Assembly (NCBI GenBank): GCA_030831945.1
Contig: JAURKC010000021.1
Location: 1-64,000 of the forward strand
Length of the DNA: 64,000 nt
Origin: Ferruginibacter sp.
Lineage (GTDB): Bacteria > Bacteroidota > Bacteroidia > Chitinophagales > Chitinophagaceae
Reading direction: 5' to 3'
Shown here: positions 37,617 through 47,506 of the stretch, one piece after another
How positions within the stretch are numbered: position 1 is the first letter of the stretch
Layout of the letters: the number at the start of each line of letters is the position of its first letter
Notes under the pieces: model-generated
What the model saw: the letters and a program-made list of their open reading frames with translations, nothing else
Database searches by the model: none
Told to the model about the DNA's origin: nothing
Made by a program: the position numbers and the translations under genes

Positions 37617-37701
37617 AAAGCTAGTTATTTAAAGGCTTTTTATTTTTAACTTTTTATTTCATTACATAATACTATGTTTGGAATCTAAAACAACCTACTT
37701 C

Positions 37702-39609
37702 ATGAATAAGCTACTAGTTTTTTTTGCATTTATTGCTGCTAGTTTTCAAATTAGTGCGCAAACCAATTTTACTGCATTAAAAATCACTCCAGAATATCCA
37801 ATGCAGGGTAGAAAACTAAGTTTTGAATACAATAATAATAATAAGTCTTCCCTTAATAAGCAACCAACGGTAGCGGTAGTTGTTTACCTGTTTACAGAAA
37901 AAGGACCAAAAATTTTAGAACCAGTGATTACAAAAAAGGGGACAATATATTCAGGGTCTATAACACTCGACAGCAATACTAGTTGCATTGCTTTTGATGT
38001 TTCTTCCGGCAAAGAAAAAGATATGAATGGCAGCAAAGGTTATATTGTACCTGTATATAAAAAAAATAAACAGCCAGTAGATGGATATTATGCTTGGGTG
38101 AGTTCCCTTTATAATGGTTATGGGGAGTATTTGTTTCGTTTACCCAATGATGCAGATAAAGGTTTAGCTGTTTTAGAAGAAGGTTTAAAAGAAAATCCGT
38201 TACTAAAAAACAATATTGGCTTTTTTAGTAGCTATCTAAACGCATTAAGCAGAGCAAAGAAAAAAGAAGCTGCTCCTTTTATAGCAAAAGAATTAGAAAA
38301 TTTTGAGGCAAAGGGAAATTTAAAAGAAGCAGGATACAATACGCTTATTCAATGGTATAATAAAGATAAAAAAAAGGCCAAAGCAGATAGTCTAACAGTA
38401 GCAATGAAAGCAGCTTTCCCTGAAGGCGACTGGAAAAAAAATGAAGCGGGAGCTGCATTTTATAAAGAAAAGGATCTTGCTAAAAAAGTGATTCTCTTTC
38501 AAGAATATGTTGCCAAATATCCTTCCTCAGAAGCTAATCAATCTCAAATTGATAATTTTAAATCACAATTGGCACTTGCATATGGCAAAGCCAAAGATTT
38601 TAAATCCTATTATGAATGGAGCAAAGGATTAGCTAAAGAAATAGTTGCTAGTAATAACAATAACCTTGCTTGGGCAATGGCTGAAGCGGATGAGCACCTT
38701 GAGGAAGCAAAGAGAATGGCTGCAGAGGCAAGCGGTTATACGAAAAATGAACTACAACATCCAACAGAAAAAAAACCTAATGAATACACTGCTAAACAAT
38801 GGGAAGATCAACTTAAATCATCTTATGCCATGTTTGGCGATACCTATGCTTTTGTATTATACAAATTAGGAGATTATAAAAATGCTTATCCCATTGCCAA
38901 AGAAGCTGCAACTATCAACAAATTAAAAGATGCTGAATACAACGAACGTTATGCGCTGTTGGCAGAAAAGGTAATTTCAACAGCGGATGCAAAAAAATTA
39001 ATAGAGCAATTTGTAAAAGAGGGTGTGGCAACAGCTAAGACAAAAGAAGCGCTTAAAAATTTATATGTAAAGGAAAAGAGCTCTGAGAATGGCTTTACTA
39101 CCTATTTAGCAGATCTTGAAGCAGATGCAAAAAATAAAAAAAGACAGGAAATCGCAAAAAGTATTTTAGATGAAGCTTCTCCAAAATTTAGTTTGAAAGA
39201 TTTTGAAGGAAAAACGTTAGGCCTTGATGATTTGAAAGGAAAAGTTATCGTTGTTGATTTTTGGGCAACCTGGTGCGGGCCTTGTATTGCTTCTATGCCA
39301 GCCATGAATAAAACATTGGCAAAATACAAAGACAATGAAAATGTAAAATTTTTATTTGTAGACACCTGGGAATCTGTAGAGAATAAATTGCAGAATGCAA
39401 AAGAATTTATGAATAAGAAAAATTATCCCTTTTATGTTTTGATGGATAACGATAATAAAATGGTAGCCGATTTTAAGGTTAGCGGTATCCCTACCAAATT
39501 TGTAATTGATAAAGAAGGTAAAATTCGCTTCAAATCTATAGGATTTAGCGGAAATGATGATGCTTTGGTGGATGAATTAACAACAATGATTGAATTAGCT
39601 GGTAAGTAA
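37702..39609 (+). CDS. Exported thioredoxin-like (TlpA-type) protein with long helical N-terminus
   Basis: 635 residues from the ATG at 37702 (an earlier in-frame start at 37678 lacks a signal). A signal peptide (KLLVFFAFIAASFQISAQ) precedes an N-terminal beta domain (about 20-130), a long helical TPR-like region (about 150-470), and a C-terminal thioredoxin fold with the active site WCGPC at 524-528 in VVDFWATWCGPC. Family members reduce disulfides in the periplasm, for example during cytochrome c maturation. A cis-proline-type segment VSGIPTKFVID follows the active site. Follows the ccoI pseudogene, ended by a strong terminator. Confidence 0.9.
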   Translation: MNKLLVFFAFIAASFQISAQTNFTALKITPEYPMQGRKLSFEYNNNNKSSLNKQPTVAVVVYLFTEKGPKILEPVITKKGTIYSGSITLDSNTSCIAFDVSSGKEKDMNGSKGYIVPVYKKNKQPVDGYYAWVSSLYNGYGEYLFRLPNDADKGLAVLEEGLKENPLLKNNIGFFSSYLNALSRAKKKEAAPFIAKELENFEAKGNLKEAGYNTLIQWYNKDKKKAKADSLTVAMKAAFPEGDWKKNEAGAAFYKEKDLAKKVILFQEYVAKYPSSEANQSQIDNFKSQLALAYGKAKDFKSYYEWSKGLAKEIVASNNNNLAWAMAEADEHLEEAKRMAAEASGYTKNELQHPTEKKPNEYTAKQWEDQLKSSYAMFGDTYAFVLYKLGDYKNAYPIAKEAATINKLKDAEYNERYALLAEKVISTADAKKLIEQFVKEGVATAKTKEALKNLYVKEKSSENGFTTYLADLEADAKNKKRQEIAKSILDEASPKFSLKDFEGKTLGLDDLKGKVIVVDFWATWCGPCIASMPAMNKTLAKYKDNENVKFLFVDTWESVENKLQNAKEFMNKKNYPFYVLMDNDNKMVADFKVSGIPTKFVIDKEGKIRFKSIGFSGNDDALVDELTTMIELAGK

Positions 39610-39634
39610 TACCATAAATTTATTTTAATTTTAC

Positions 39635-39667
39635 AAGGCTCAGTTTCTGAGCCTTTTGTTTTTTTGT
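39635..39667 (+). terminator. Terminator after the thioredoxin-like gene
   Basis: Perfect 9-bp stem AAGGCTCAG / CTGAGCCTT with a TTT loop, then a T-rich tail, 25 bases after the stop and 11 bases before the uvrB start. Confidence 0.9.
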
Positions 39668-39677
39668 AAACTAAAAA

Positions 39678-41720
39678 ATGCCATTCAATCTAAACTCACC
39701 CTATTCACCCGCAGGCGATCAACCAGAAGCCATTCGTCAATTGACTGAAGGAATCTTGGAGGGGGAACAATATCAAACACTTTTAGGAGTTACTGGAAGT
39801 GGTAAGACTTTTACAATTGCCAATGTAATTCAAAATGTACAAAGACCTACTTTGGTACTTACACATAATAAAACTTTGGTAGCCCAGCTCTATGGGGAAC
39901 TAAAACAATTTTTTCCCGACAATGCAGTAGGTTATTTCGTGAGTTACTATGATTACTATCAGCCAGAAGCTTATATGCCAGTTAGTAATACTTACATCGA
40001 AAAGGATTTGAGTATTAATGAAGAGTTAGATAAACTTCGGTTACAAGCAACTGCACAATTGTTGAGTGGTAGAAGGGATATTATTGTAGTGGCAAGTGTA
40101 AGTTGTATTTATGGTATGGGAAATCCTACAGAGTTTGAAAATGGTATTGTGAGAATACAAAAAGGGCAGGTGATTTCGCGTCAGGGATTTTTGCATTCGC
40201 TCGTAAATAGTTTATATAGTCGTTCTCAAGGTGATTTTACAAGAGGCACTTTTAGAGTGAAAGGCGATACGGTTGACATTAATTTACCTTATGTAGATTT
40301 TGGCTATCGAATCACTTTTTTTGGAGATGAAATTGAAAGTATAGAGACGCTAGAACTTACTACCAGCAAACGTATTGGTTTAGTTGACAATGCTGCTATC
40401 TTTCCTGCTAATTTATATTTAGCTCCCAAAGATATTATGCTAGAAGTAATTAATGAAATACAGGATGAGACAGCAGCTCAAGTAGCATATTTTAAGGATA
40501 GCGGTAAGTTTATAGAAGCACAAAGGCTAAATGAAAGAGTAAACTATGACTTGGAAATGATTCGTGAACTTGGTTATTGTAATGGCATTGAAAACTATTC
40601 TCGATTTTTTGATAGGCGAAAATCGGGGACTCGCCCCTTCTGCTTATTGGATTATTTTCCTAAGGATTTTATTTGCATCATTGATGAAAGCCATCAAACC
40701 ATTCCTCAAATAAGTGGTATGTATGGTGGCGATAGAAGCCGTAAACTTGTATTAGTGGATTATGGTTTTCGTCTACCCAGTGCGTTAGATAATCGACCGC
40801 TTAATTTTCATGAATTTGAAAATATGGTTAACCAAACCATATTTGTAAGTGCGACTCCAGGTGATTTTGAACTTGAAAAAACTGAAGGTGTAGTAGTTGA
40901 GCAAGTAGTGCGACCTACAGGTTTGTTAGACCCTCCCATTGAAGTGCGGCCTTCTATTAATCAGATAGATGACTTATTAGAGGAGATTGATAAACGAATA
41001 ATAAAAGGAGATAGAGTATTAGTGACTACGCTTACTAAGCGAATGGCTGAAGAAATGGATAAATATTTACAACGCATCAATATTAAAAGTAAGTATATAC
41101 ATAGTGAAGTGGATACACTAGAGCGAATTGAAATTTTGCGAGAGCTACGCTTAGGAATTATTGATGTGTTGGTGGGAGTTAACTTATTAAGAGAGGGGCT
41201 AGACTTACCAGAAGTTTCTTTAGTGGCTATTTTAGATGCAGACAAGGAAGGTTTTTTACGTAATGAAAGAAGTCTAACTCAAACAGCAGGAAGAGCAGCT
41301 CGAAATGTAGATGGATTGGTATTATTTTATGCAGATAAGATGACGGGGAGCATGCAAAAAACTATTGACGAAACCAGTAGAAGAAGAGAAAAGCAAATTG
41401 CCTATAATATACAACATGGTATTACACCCACTACGATTATTAAAAGTAAAGAACAGATTTTTGCACAGGGGTCAGTATTAGATGTAAAGGGATACGACCC
41501 GTCTAATCCTTATTCTGTTGCTGCTGACGAAGGTATAGTGAATCTAGCTGCAGAAGACCAGGCTGATTATTCAACAATACCGCAAATTGAAAAAGGCATT
41601 GTAAAAATTAGAAAAGAAATGGAAAAAGCAGCCAAGGATATGGATTTTATGGAGGCAGCTAGATTGAGGGATGAGATGTTTAGAATGCAAAAACAATTAG
41701 AAGAAATGAAAAGCCAGTAA
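39678..41720 (+). CDS. uvrB: Excinuclease ABC subunit B
   Basis: Central damage-verifying helicase of nucleotide excision repair, working with UvrA and UvrC. The 680-residue protein has Walker A GVTGSGKTF, the beta-hairpin region VSYYDYYQPEAYMP, VSCIYGMGNP, the helicase motif FICIIDESHQT (DEAH-like DESH), VSATPG, and a C-terminal UVR motif (MEKAAKDMDFMEAARLRDEM) that contacts UvrC. Length is normal. Starts 11 bases after the terminator of the previous gene, so its promoter must overlap that terminator or lie within the upstream gene. Confidence 0.98.
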   Translation: MPFNLNSPYSPAGDQPEAIRQLTEGILEGEQYQTLLGVTGSGKTFTIANVIQNVQRPTLVLTHNKTLVAQLYGELKQFFPDNAVGYFVSYYDYYQPEAYMPVSNTYIEKDLSINEELDKLRLQATAQLLSGRRDIIVVASVSCIYGMGNPTEFENGIVRIQKGQVISRQGFLHSLVNSLYSRSQGDFTRGTFRVKGDTVDINLPYVDFGYRITFFGDEIESIETLELTTSKRIGLVDNAAIFPANLYLAPKDIMLEVINEIQDETAAQVAYFKDSGKFIEAQRLNERVNYDLEMIRELGYCNGIENYSRFFDRRKSGTRPFCLLDYFPKDFICIIDESHQTIPQISGMYGGDRSRKLVLVDYGFRLPSALDNRPLNFHEFENMVNQTIFVSATPGDFELEKTEGVVVEQVVRPTGLLDPPIEVRPSINQIDDLLEEIDKRIIKGDRVLVTTLTKRMAEEMDKYLQRINIKSKYIHSEVDTLERIEILRELRLGIIDVLVGVNLLREGLDLPEVSLVAILDADKEGFLRNERSLTQTAGRAARNVDGLVLFYADKMTGSMQKTIDETSRRREKQIAYNIQHGITPTTIIKSKEQIFAQGSVLDVKGYDPSNPYSVAADEGIVNLAAEDQADYSTIPQIEKGIVKIRKEMEKAAKDMDFMEAARLRDEMFRMQKQLEEMKSQ

Positions 41721-41742
41721 AAAATTAATTTGCTAATTTTTT
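41719..41742. terminator. Weak AT-only hairpin between uvrB and the phosphoesterase gene
   Basis: AAAAAATTA and TAATTTTTT form a 9-bp inverted repeat with a 6-base loop between two converging genes. The all-A/T stem makes it a weak terminator at best. Confidence 0.4.
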
Positions 41743-41762
41743 AAAAAGTATTCCAGCTGCCA

Positions 41763-42497
41763 TTAATTTCTATTTCTACCGGTCTCGTCTGGGTATAAAT
41801 TTTGAACGACATCGCTTTGCCAGAATTTTTTATTTTCCACCTCTAGAATTGAAAGCCTTCCATTGAAAGCCGCTCCCGTATCGATATTCCAAACATTCAC
41901 CGCATTCATCGGCTCAAAGCTATCATAGTAAAGAGTAGGCGTATGGCCAATATATATTTCACTAAATAATTTTAATCTTTTAGGGTAAAGGGCCGATTCT
42001 TTTTTAATTCTTTTGTCCATGCATAATGCCATTTCCCAAAGGGTTCTGTCCCAACTATAATTACTGCTGTAATGCTCTTTGTAAGGACCATGAAGAGAAG
42101 AAAATCCCGCATGAATAAACAGGCGGTTTTCTTCATCAATGAAATAATTCTGCATCCTTTGAAAAAAAGCCAAATGATTTAATTTCTCTGCCTCAGATCT
42201 GCTTTCGTAACTTCTAAAGGTGGCTCTTCCGCCATTGAATAACCAGGTTTCATCTTCAATTTTTTTCTCTAGCCATTGCTCACACCATAGGTCGTGATTA
42301 CCTTTTATGAAAACACATTTAAATTTTTTTTCTAATTCGATTAGGTATTGGATGACCTCAAATGACTGGCTCCAGCCATCAACAAAATCTCCTAAAAAAA
42401 TCAGTTGGTCGGTTTCCTTTACCGCCGCTTTTTCAATGATTTGTTGTAAAGCTTTGAAGGCACCATGAATATCTCCAATCACTAGGGTTCTGTTCAT
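41763..42497 (-). CDS. Metallophosphoesterase (Ser/Thr phosphatase type)
   Basis: 244-residue soluble phosphatase with the metal-binding motifs of the calcineurin superfamily: GDIHG (D9, H11), GDFVDGW, GNHD, and later IGHTPTLY. These match bacterial PPP-type Ser/Thr or bis(5'-nucleosyl)-tetraphosphatase-like phosphatases; exact substrate unknown. Convergent with uvrB, divergent from the ParA gene. Confidence 0.88.
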   Translation of the reverse strand: MNRTLVIGDIHGAFKALQQIIEKAAVKETDQLIFLGDFVDGWSQSFEVIQYLIELEKKFKCVFIKGNHDLWCEQWLEKKIEDETWLFNGGRATFRSYESRSEAEKLNHLAFFQRMQNYFIDEENRLFIHAGFSSLHGPYKEHYSSNYSWDRTLWEMALCMDKRIKKESALYPKRLKLFSEIYIGHTPTLYYDSFEPMNAVNVWNIDTGAAFNGRLSILEVENKKFWQSDVVQNLYPDETGRNRN

Positions 42498-42758
42498 AAA
42501 AAGGGCAATTTTAAGCAGGTATCGTGCTCATCGCAAATTTAAGTTAAAAATGATCATTACTGAATGTATTAAAGAGATGGCGACGCTTTGTTAAGCTACT
42601 ATTAAAACAGCCTTTTTTAACCTCTTACAGATGAAACCCTTTGTTAGAAGGGGCTTTGGATAGTGACAGCAGCTAATAAAGTGGCCCTAGTAGAAAATTA
42701 TATCAATTTAAATTACTAACTTCCAATTCTATTATCTAATAAAATAAAAGACATTGAT

Positions 42759-43502
42759 ATGATTACAGTAGCACTTTACAATCTTAAGGGCGGCGTTGGT
42801 AAAACGGCGAGCTGTGTAAATTTTGCCTATTTAGCAGCAAAAGATGGCTTTAAAACCCTGCTTTGGGACATTGACCCTCAAGGCTCTACTACATTTTATT
42901 ATAAGGTAAAACCCAAAGACGTATCAGGAATAAAAAAATTGATTAGCAAGGATGCTAAATTGGAAAGTGCCATCATGGCAACGAATTATGAAAACTTAGA
43001 GATAATACCTGCTGATGCATCCGCTAAGAGTTTTGATATTATGGTGGAAGAAATGAAAGGGAATAAGACCAGACTAAAAAGTATTTTGAAACAATTAGAA
43101 AATGAATATGATTTTGTTTTTATAGACTGTCCCCCTGGCTTTAGCGCATTGAGTGAAAATATTTTTAGCGCTGCGGATGTAGTACTTATGCCAATTATTC
43201 CTACTACTTTATCTGTTCGTACCTATAATATGGTAAAAGACTATTTTAAAGAGAAAGATTTAGACAGCAGCAAGATGATGTGCTTTTTTACCATGACAGA
43301 TCTTAGAAAAAACATGCACAATGAAATCATGGAATTGTTATACAAAGACAAAAAGTTTTTTCAAAATTATGTCCCCTATTTATCCGATGTAGAAAAAATG
43401 GGCATCCATCGTCAGCCGATTGAAGAGTTTGCAAGAAGTAGCTCTGCAGCTAAGGCTTATCATGAGCTGTGGACGGAAATTAAAGAAGGGGTTGTGGAAT
43501 AA
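42759..43502 (+). CDS. Orphan ParA-family ATPase
   Basis: 247-residue deviant-Walker ATPase. The motif KGGVGKT (residues 10-16) begins the protein after MITVALYNL; Walker B-like FVFIDCPPGF and the switch-like DIDPQGS are present. ParA proteins position chromosomes, plasmids or protein clusters on the nucleoid. No ParB-like partner or parS-type repeat is seen next to it, so it is an orphan, perhaps positioning another cargo. Monocistronic with 260 bases upstream. Confidence 0.88.
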   Translation: MITVALYNLKGGVGKTASCVNFAYLAAKDGFKTLLWDIDPQGSTTFYYKVKPKDVSGIKKLISKDAKLESAIMATNYENLEIIPADASAKSFDIMVEEMKGNKTRLKSILKQLENEYDFVFIDCPPGFSALSENIFSAADVVLMPIIPTTLSVRTYNMVKDYFKEKDLDSSKMMCFFTMTDLRKNMHNEIMELLYKDKKFFQNYVPYLSDVEKMGIHRQPIEEFARSSSAAKAYHELWTEIKEGVVE

Positions 43503-43726
43503 AATCTCGCTTTAATAAAAATTACTGCTTTATAAGAATGATTCAGCAAGGTTAATTTGCTGCCGACTTTGGCAGTGAGGATTCAATTGCATTGGTTATA
43601 TATTGTAAATTGATAATTAATTGTATGAAAATATACAAGTGTAAATGCTTATATAATTTTACATGCAATTCCGTTTTCAACTATTAAGTATTTTATCAAT
43701 TTACTTTAATAACTTACTTTTACCAG

Positions 43727-46582
43727 ATGCAAAAAAAATTATTTCTTCTTGATGCATTTGCCCTTATTTTCAGGGCTTATTATGCCTTGATTCGTAACCC
43801 TCGTATTACTAGTAAGGGTAGAAATGCCAATGCTCAATTTGGATTTACTAATACCTTAATTGACTTAATCAATAATCAAAAGCCTACTCATATGGCAGTG
43901 TGTTTTGATACACATGCACTGACCGAGCGCCATACCGATTTTGCAGACTATAAAGCGAATAGACAGGAAACCCCTGAAGACATTCTATCTGCTGTACCAG
44001 ATATTAAGCGAATTATTGAAGCATTAAATATTCCTGTGGTGGCCATTGATGGATACGAGGCTGACGATGTAATTGGTGCATTAGCAAAGCAAGCCGAAAA
44101 AGAAGGGTATGAGGTATACATGGTAACTCCAGACAAAGATTATGGGCAGTTAGTTTCAGAAAATATTAAAATTTATAAACCACCTTATCAAGGAGGTAGT
44201 GCTGAAATTTTAGGGCCAGAAGAAATTTGTGTTAAGTGGGGCATCAACAATGTGTCTCAAGTGATAGATATGCTAGGTTTGATGGGCGATGCAGTAGATA
44301 ATATTCCTGGAATAAAAGGTATTGGTGAAAAAACAGCTGCAAAATTATTACAAGAGTATGGGACATTGGAAAACATACTCGATCATGGAGATGATATTAA
44401 GGGGTCTGTTGGTGAAAAGGTAAGAGCTGGAAAAGACATGGCATTGCTTAGTAAAAAGTTAGCTACTATCATTATCAATGTACCAACAGAATTTCATGCG
44501 GAGAACTTTAGGATAAAGGAGATGAACCGCGAGGCTTTAAAAGAAATATTTACTGAGCTGGAATTTAAAGCAATGGCTAAAAGAATTTTGGGAGAAGAAA
44601 TTATTTTAGACTCGACACCTGAGCCATCGGATACAGTTAAAAATTCTCCTTCTGCAACGGTTGGCCAGTTAGATTTATTTGGTAATGCAGTTAGTCAGCC
44701 GGCGAAGAAAGAGTTTAATGAATCTGATGAAGAGATTGGGGCTGGAAATGATTTGATAGCAGATAAAAATATTAACAACACTCCGCATAATTATCAACTG
44801 GTTAATACAGCCGCTTCAATTGAAGCATTGAAAAAGTTATTATCCTCATCAATTGAAATTTGTTTTGACACAGAAACGACAGGTATAGATGCAAACAATG
44901 CCGAACTTGTGGGGTTGAGTTTTTCAATTCTTCCTGGTGAAGGATATTATATTCCATGTTCGGCTCAAAGAGAAGAATGTATACAGTTGTTAAAAAGCTT
45001 TGAATCAATTTTTAATGATGAATCCAAGACTTGGGTTGGGCAAAATATTAAATATGATTTGTTGATATTGAAGTGGTATGGTTTTACATTGAAAGGAAAT
45101 ATTTTTGATACCATGCTAGCGCATTATGTACTAGAGCCAGAAGGCAAAAGAAGTATGGATGCTTTAAGTGCAAAATATTTAGGCTACCTGCCGGTATCAA
45201 TAACTGAACTCATAGGAAAAAAAGGAAAGGGCCAAGGTAATATGAGAGATGTTGATCTCGAAACAATTAAGGAGTATGCTGCAGAAGATGCAGATATCAC
45301 ACTTCAATTAAAAAATGTTTTTCTTCCACAGTTAGCTTCTAAATCAGTAGAAAAAATTTTCTATGAGGTGGAAAATCCTTTGGTAAAGGTATTAACCGAC
45401 ATGGAGTTTGAAGGTATTCGAGTGGATGAATCTTTTTTAAATGTATATAGTCAACAGTTAGAGGTAGAGGCGAAAGTAAGTGAGGAAAGCGTATATGAGC
45501 AAGCTGGAGTTCGCTTTAATTTAGCAAGTCCTAAACAATTGGGAGAAGTATTATTTGAAAAATTAAAACTAGATCCTAAGGCAAAAAAAACGAAGACAGG
45601 ACAATATGCTACCGGAGAAGATGTATTGGCAAAATTAGCTCACCAGAATAAAATTTGTGATGACATTTTAACTTTTCGTGAGCTAACGAAATTAAAGAAT
45701 ACTTATATTGATGCATTGCCATTGTTGATTAATAAAAAAACAGGGAGGGTTCATACGAGCTATGCTCAGGCAGTGGCTGTGACGGGAAGACTAAGCAGTA
45801 CCAATCCAAATTTACAAAATATACCGGTGCGTACGGAAAGAGGAAGAGAGATTAGAAAAGCGTTTATTCCTAGGGATGAAAATCATGTATTGATATCTGC
45901 CGATTACTCTCAAATTGAATTAAGAATTGTTGCTGCCATTAGTGGAGATATAAATATGTGTGAGGCTTTCAAGACTGGCAAAGATATTCATACTGCTACG
46001 GCAGCTAAAGTATTTAATGTAGAAGAGTCTGAGGTAACAAAAGAAATGAGGTATCGAGCAAAGAGTGTGAACTTTGGAATTATCTATGGACAAGGTGCAT
46101 TTGGCTTAGCTGAAAATTTGGGTATTTCAAGAGGGGAGGCAAAAGAGATCATTGATAATTATAAAAAGCAGTTCCCAAATATTCAAAAGTATATGGACGA
46201 TACAATCAACTTTGCAAAAGAGGCTGGGTATGTAGAAACCTTAATGGGAAGAAAGAGGTGGTTGAGGGATATTAACTCAGCTAATTTTACAGTAAGAGGT
46301 TTTGCTGAGCGAAATGCAATTAATTCTCCTATTCAGGGATCTGCAGCAGATATGATTAAGTTGGCGATGATAAAAATTCATGCGGAGTTTAAGCGACAAA
46401 ACTTTAGATCAAAAATGTTATTACAGGTTCATGATGAATTGGTGTTTGATGCGCATAAGGAAGAGGTAGAAATAATAAAACCGGTAATATTAAATTGTAT
46501 GCAAACAGCAATGGCCTTGCCTAATGGTGTTCCTACAGATGCAGAAATAGGACAAGGAGATAATTGGTTGGTAGCACATTAA
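43727..46582 (+). CDS. polA: DNA polymerase I
   Basis: 951-residue repair and Okazaki-fragment polymerase with all three parts. The N-terminal 5'-3' exonuclease (about 1-290) has LLDAFALIFRAYYAL, DGYEADDVIG and a GDAVDNIPGIKGIGEKTA helix-hairpin-helix. The 3'-5' proofreading domain keeps its acidic pair (Asp381 and Glu383 in FDTETTG) and AAEDADITLQL. The polymerase domain has motif A SADYSQIELRI (Asp726) and motif C QVHDELVFD (His902, Asp903). A linker around 300-350 is poorly conserved. The stop codon abuts the left end of the REP-RAYT element. Confidence 0.98.
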   Translation: MQKKLFLLDAFALIFRAYYALIRNPRITSKGRNANAQFGFTNTLIDLINNQKPTHMAVCFDTHALTERHTDFADYKANRQETPEDILSAVPDIKRIIEALNIPVVAIDGYEADDVIGALAKQAEKEGYEVYMVTPDKDYGQLVSENIKIYKPPYQGGSAEILGPEEICVKWGINNVSQVIDMLGLMGDAVDNIPGIKGIGEKTAAKLLQEYGTLENILDHGDDIKGSVGEKVRAGKDMALLSKKLATIIINVPTEFHAENFRIKEMNREALKEIFTELEFKAMAKRILGEEIILDSTPEPSDTVKNSPSATVGQLDLFGNAVSQPAKKEFNESDEEIGAGNDLIADKNINNTPHNYQLVNTAASIEALKKLLSSSIEICFDTETTGIDANNAELVGLSFSILPGEGYYIPCSAQREECIQLLKSFESIFNDESKTWVGQNIKYDLLILKWYGFTLKGNIFDTMLAHYVLEPEGKRSMDALSAKYLGYLPVSITELIGKKGKGQGNMRDVDLETIKEYAAEDADITLQLKNVFLPQLASKSVEKIFYEVENPLVKVLTDMEFEGIRVDESFLNVYSQQLEVEAKVSEESVYEQAGVRFNLASPKQLGEVLFEKLKLDPKAKKTKTGQYATGEDVLAKLAHQNKICDDILTFRELTKLKNTYIDALPLLINKKTGRVHTSYAQAVAVTGRLSSTNPNLQNIPVRTERGREIRKAFIPRDENHVLISADYSQIELRIVAAISGDINMCEAFKTGKDIHTATAAKVFNVEESEVTKEMRYRAKSVNFGIIYGQGAFGLAENLGISRGEAKEIIDNYKKQFPNIQKYMDDTINFAKEAGYVETLMGRKRWLRDINSANFTVRGFAERNAINSPIQGSAADMIKLAMIKIHAEFKRQNFRSKMLLQVHDELVFDAHKEEVEIIKPVILNCMQTAMALPNGVPTDAEIGQGDNWLVAH

Positions 46583-46677
46583 TTTTTCGAGTGAGTCACT
46601 GCCAAGAGTGAGTCACTGCCTAGGGTGACTCACTCTTGCCAGTGACTCACTCACCCCACTCCACCCGGTGACTCACT
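46583..46677. repeat. Left REP cluster (five cores)
   Basis: Cores GTGAGTCACT at 46591-46600 and 46608-46617, and GTGACTCACT at 46625-46634, 46642-46651 and 46668-46677. The second and third form a hairpin (GTGAGTCAC and GTGACTCAC) with loop TGCCTAGG. The first two are direct repeats of AGTGAGTCACTGCC. The cluster follows polA directly and may also end polA transcription. Confidence 0.8.
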
Positions 46678-46748
46678 CAAGCTAATAATTCAACGATAAA
46701 ATCTAATATCTAGGATAAGGCTACCAAAATGTGTATATTGACACTATT

Positions 46749-46804
46749 GTATTTTATTACCCAGTGACTCACTCTAGGCAGTGACTCACTGGGTAATAAA
46801 ATAC
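46749..46804. repeat. Long REP hairpin just upstream of the RAYT gene
   Basis: A 19-bp perfect inverted repeat (arms 46749-46767 and 46786-46804, GTATTTTATTACCCAGTGA and its complement) that continues after one mismatch for five more pairs, around the loop CTAGGC. It contains two GTGACTCACT cores (46764-46773 and 46781-46790) and ends 19 bases before the transposase ATG, so it could control its translation. Confidence 0.8.
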
Positions 46805-46823
46805 AGCAATTTAAATACAACAA

Positions 46824-47501
46824 ATGCCCACCCCAGAAACACTCAAAGCTCATTTTTCTCCAGTAGAGTATTATCATGTAGTCTGTAAAAGTATAGATGG
46901 TCTATTACTTTTTCAGGATAATCAGGACTTTAAAATATATAAAGAACGGTTTAAAAAATTCACTGGAGACTTTTTGGATGTTTGGAGTTTTTGTTTTCTT
47001 AACAACCATACACACCATATTATTAAAACAAAGACTTCAGCTGCTATTTATAAATTTATAGAGCGGGTTCCAAAAAAGCAGAGAACAACTTCAATGAATG
47101 ATTTTTTTAAGGAATGTGAGAATCAATTATTTTACAATAAAGTGATTGAGCGTCAAATGAATAGCTTTTTAGTTTCTTATGCTACTTATGTTAACAATAA
47201 ATATATAAGGAAGGGTGGAATTTTTCAAAAGCCATTTAAAAGAATTCAAATTGCTGGAGAAGCTCACTTGCAACAAGCTATTATTTATACCAACGCAAAT
47301 GCTCAAAAACATCAAATGATTAAAGATTATAGAAAATATCCTTTCTCATCTTATTTACCTTTAGTAGAAAACGATCATCAATGGGTAGATGCTAAAAGCG
47401 TACTTGAATTTTTTAATGGCTTAAATAATTTTATCTTTACCCACAATGAGCAAGCAGCTTATTTTTATCAAAAAGATTGGCCTTTGTCAAAATTGGAATA
47501 A
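46824..47501 (+). CDS. REP-associated tyrosine transposase (RAYT, Y1 HUH family)
   Basis: 225-residue IS200/IS605-like transposase of the RAYT group. The metal-binding HUH motif is FCFLNNHTHHIIK (His62, His64 and His65), following EYYHVVCKSIDGLLLFQDN. The likely catalytic Tyr155 lies in AIIYTNANAQKHQM, and DYRKYPFSSYLPL is the usual C-terminal family motif. Such enzymes nick and rejoin single strands at REP palindromes; they mobilise REPs rather than themselves. The gene looks intact, with all catalytic residues. It is framed by GTGA(G/C)TCAC repeats at both ends. Confidence 0.9.
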   Translation: MPTPETLKAHFSPVEYYHVVCKSIDGLLLFQDNQDFKIYKERFKKFTGDFLDVWSFCFLNNHTHHIIKTKTSAAIYKFIERVPKKQRTTSMNDFFKECENQLFYNKVIERQMNSFLVSYATYVNNKYIRKGGIFQKPFKRIQIAGEAHLQQAIIYTNANAQKHQMIKDYRKYPFSSYLPLVENDHQWVDAKSVLEFFNGLNNFIFTHNEQAAYFYQKDWPLSKLE

Positions 47502-47506
47502 ACTCG

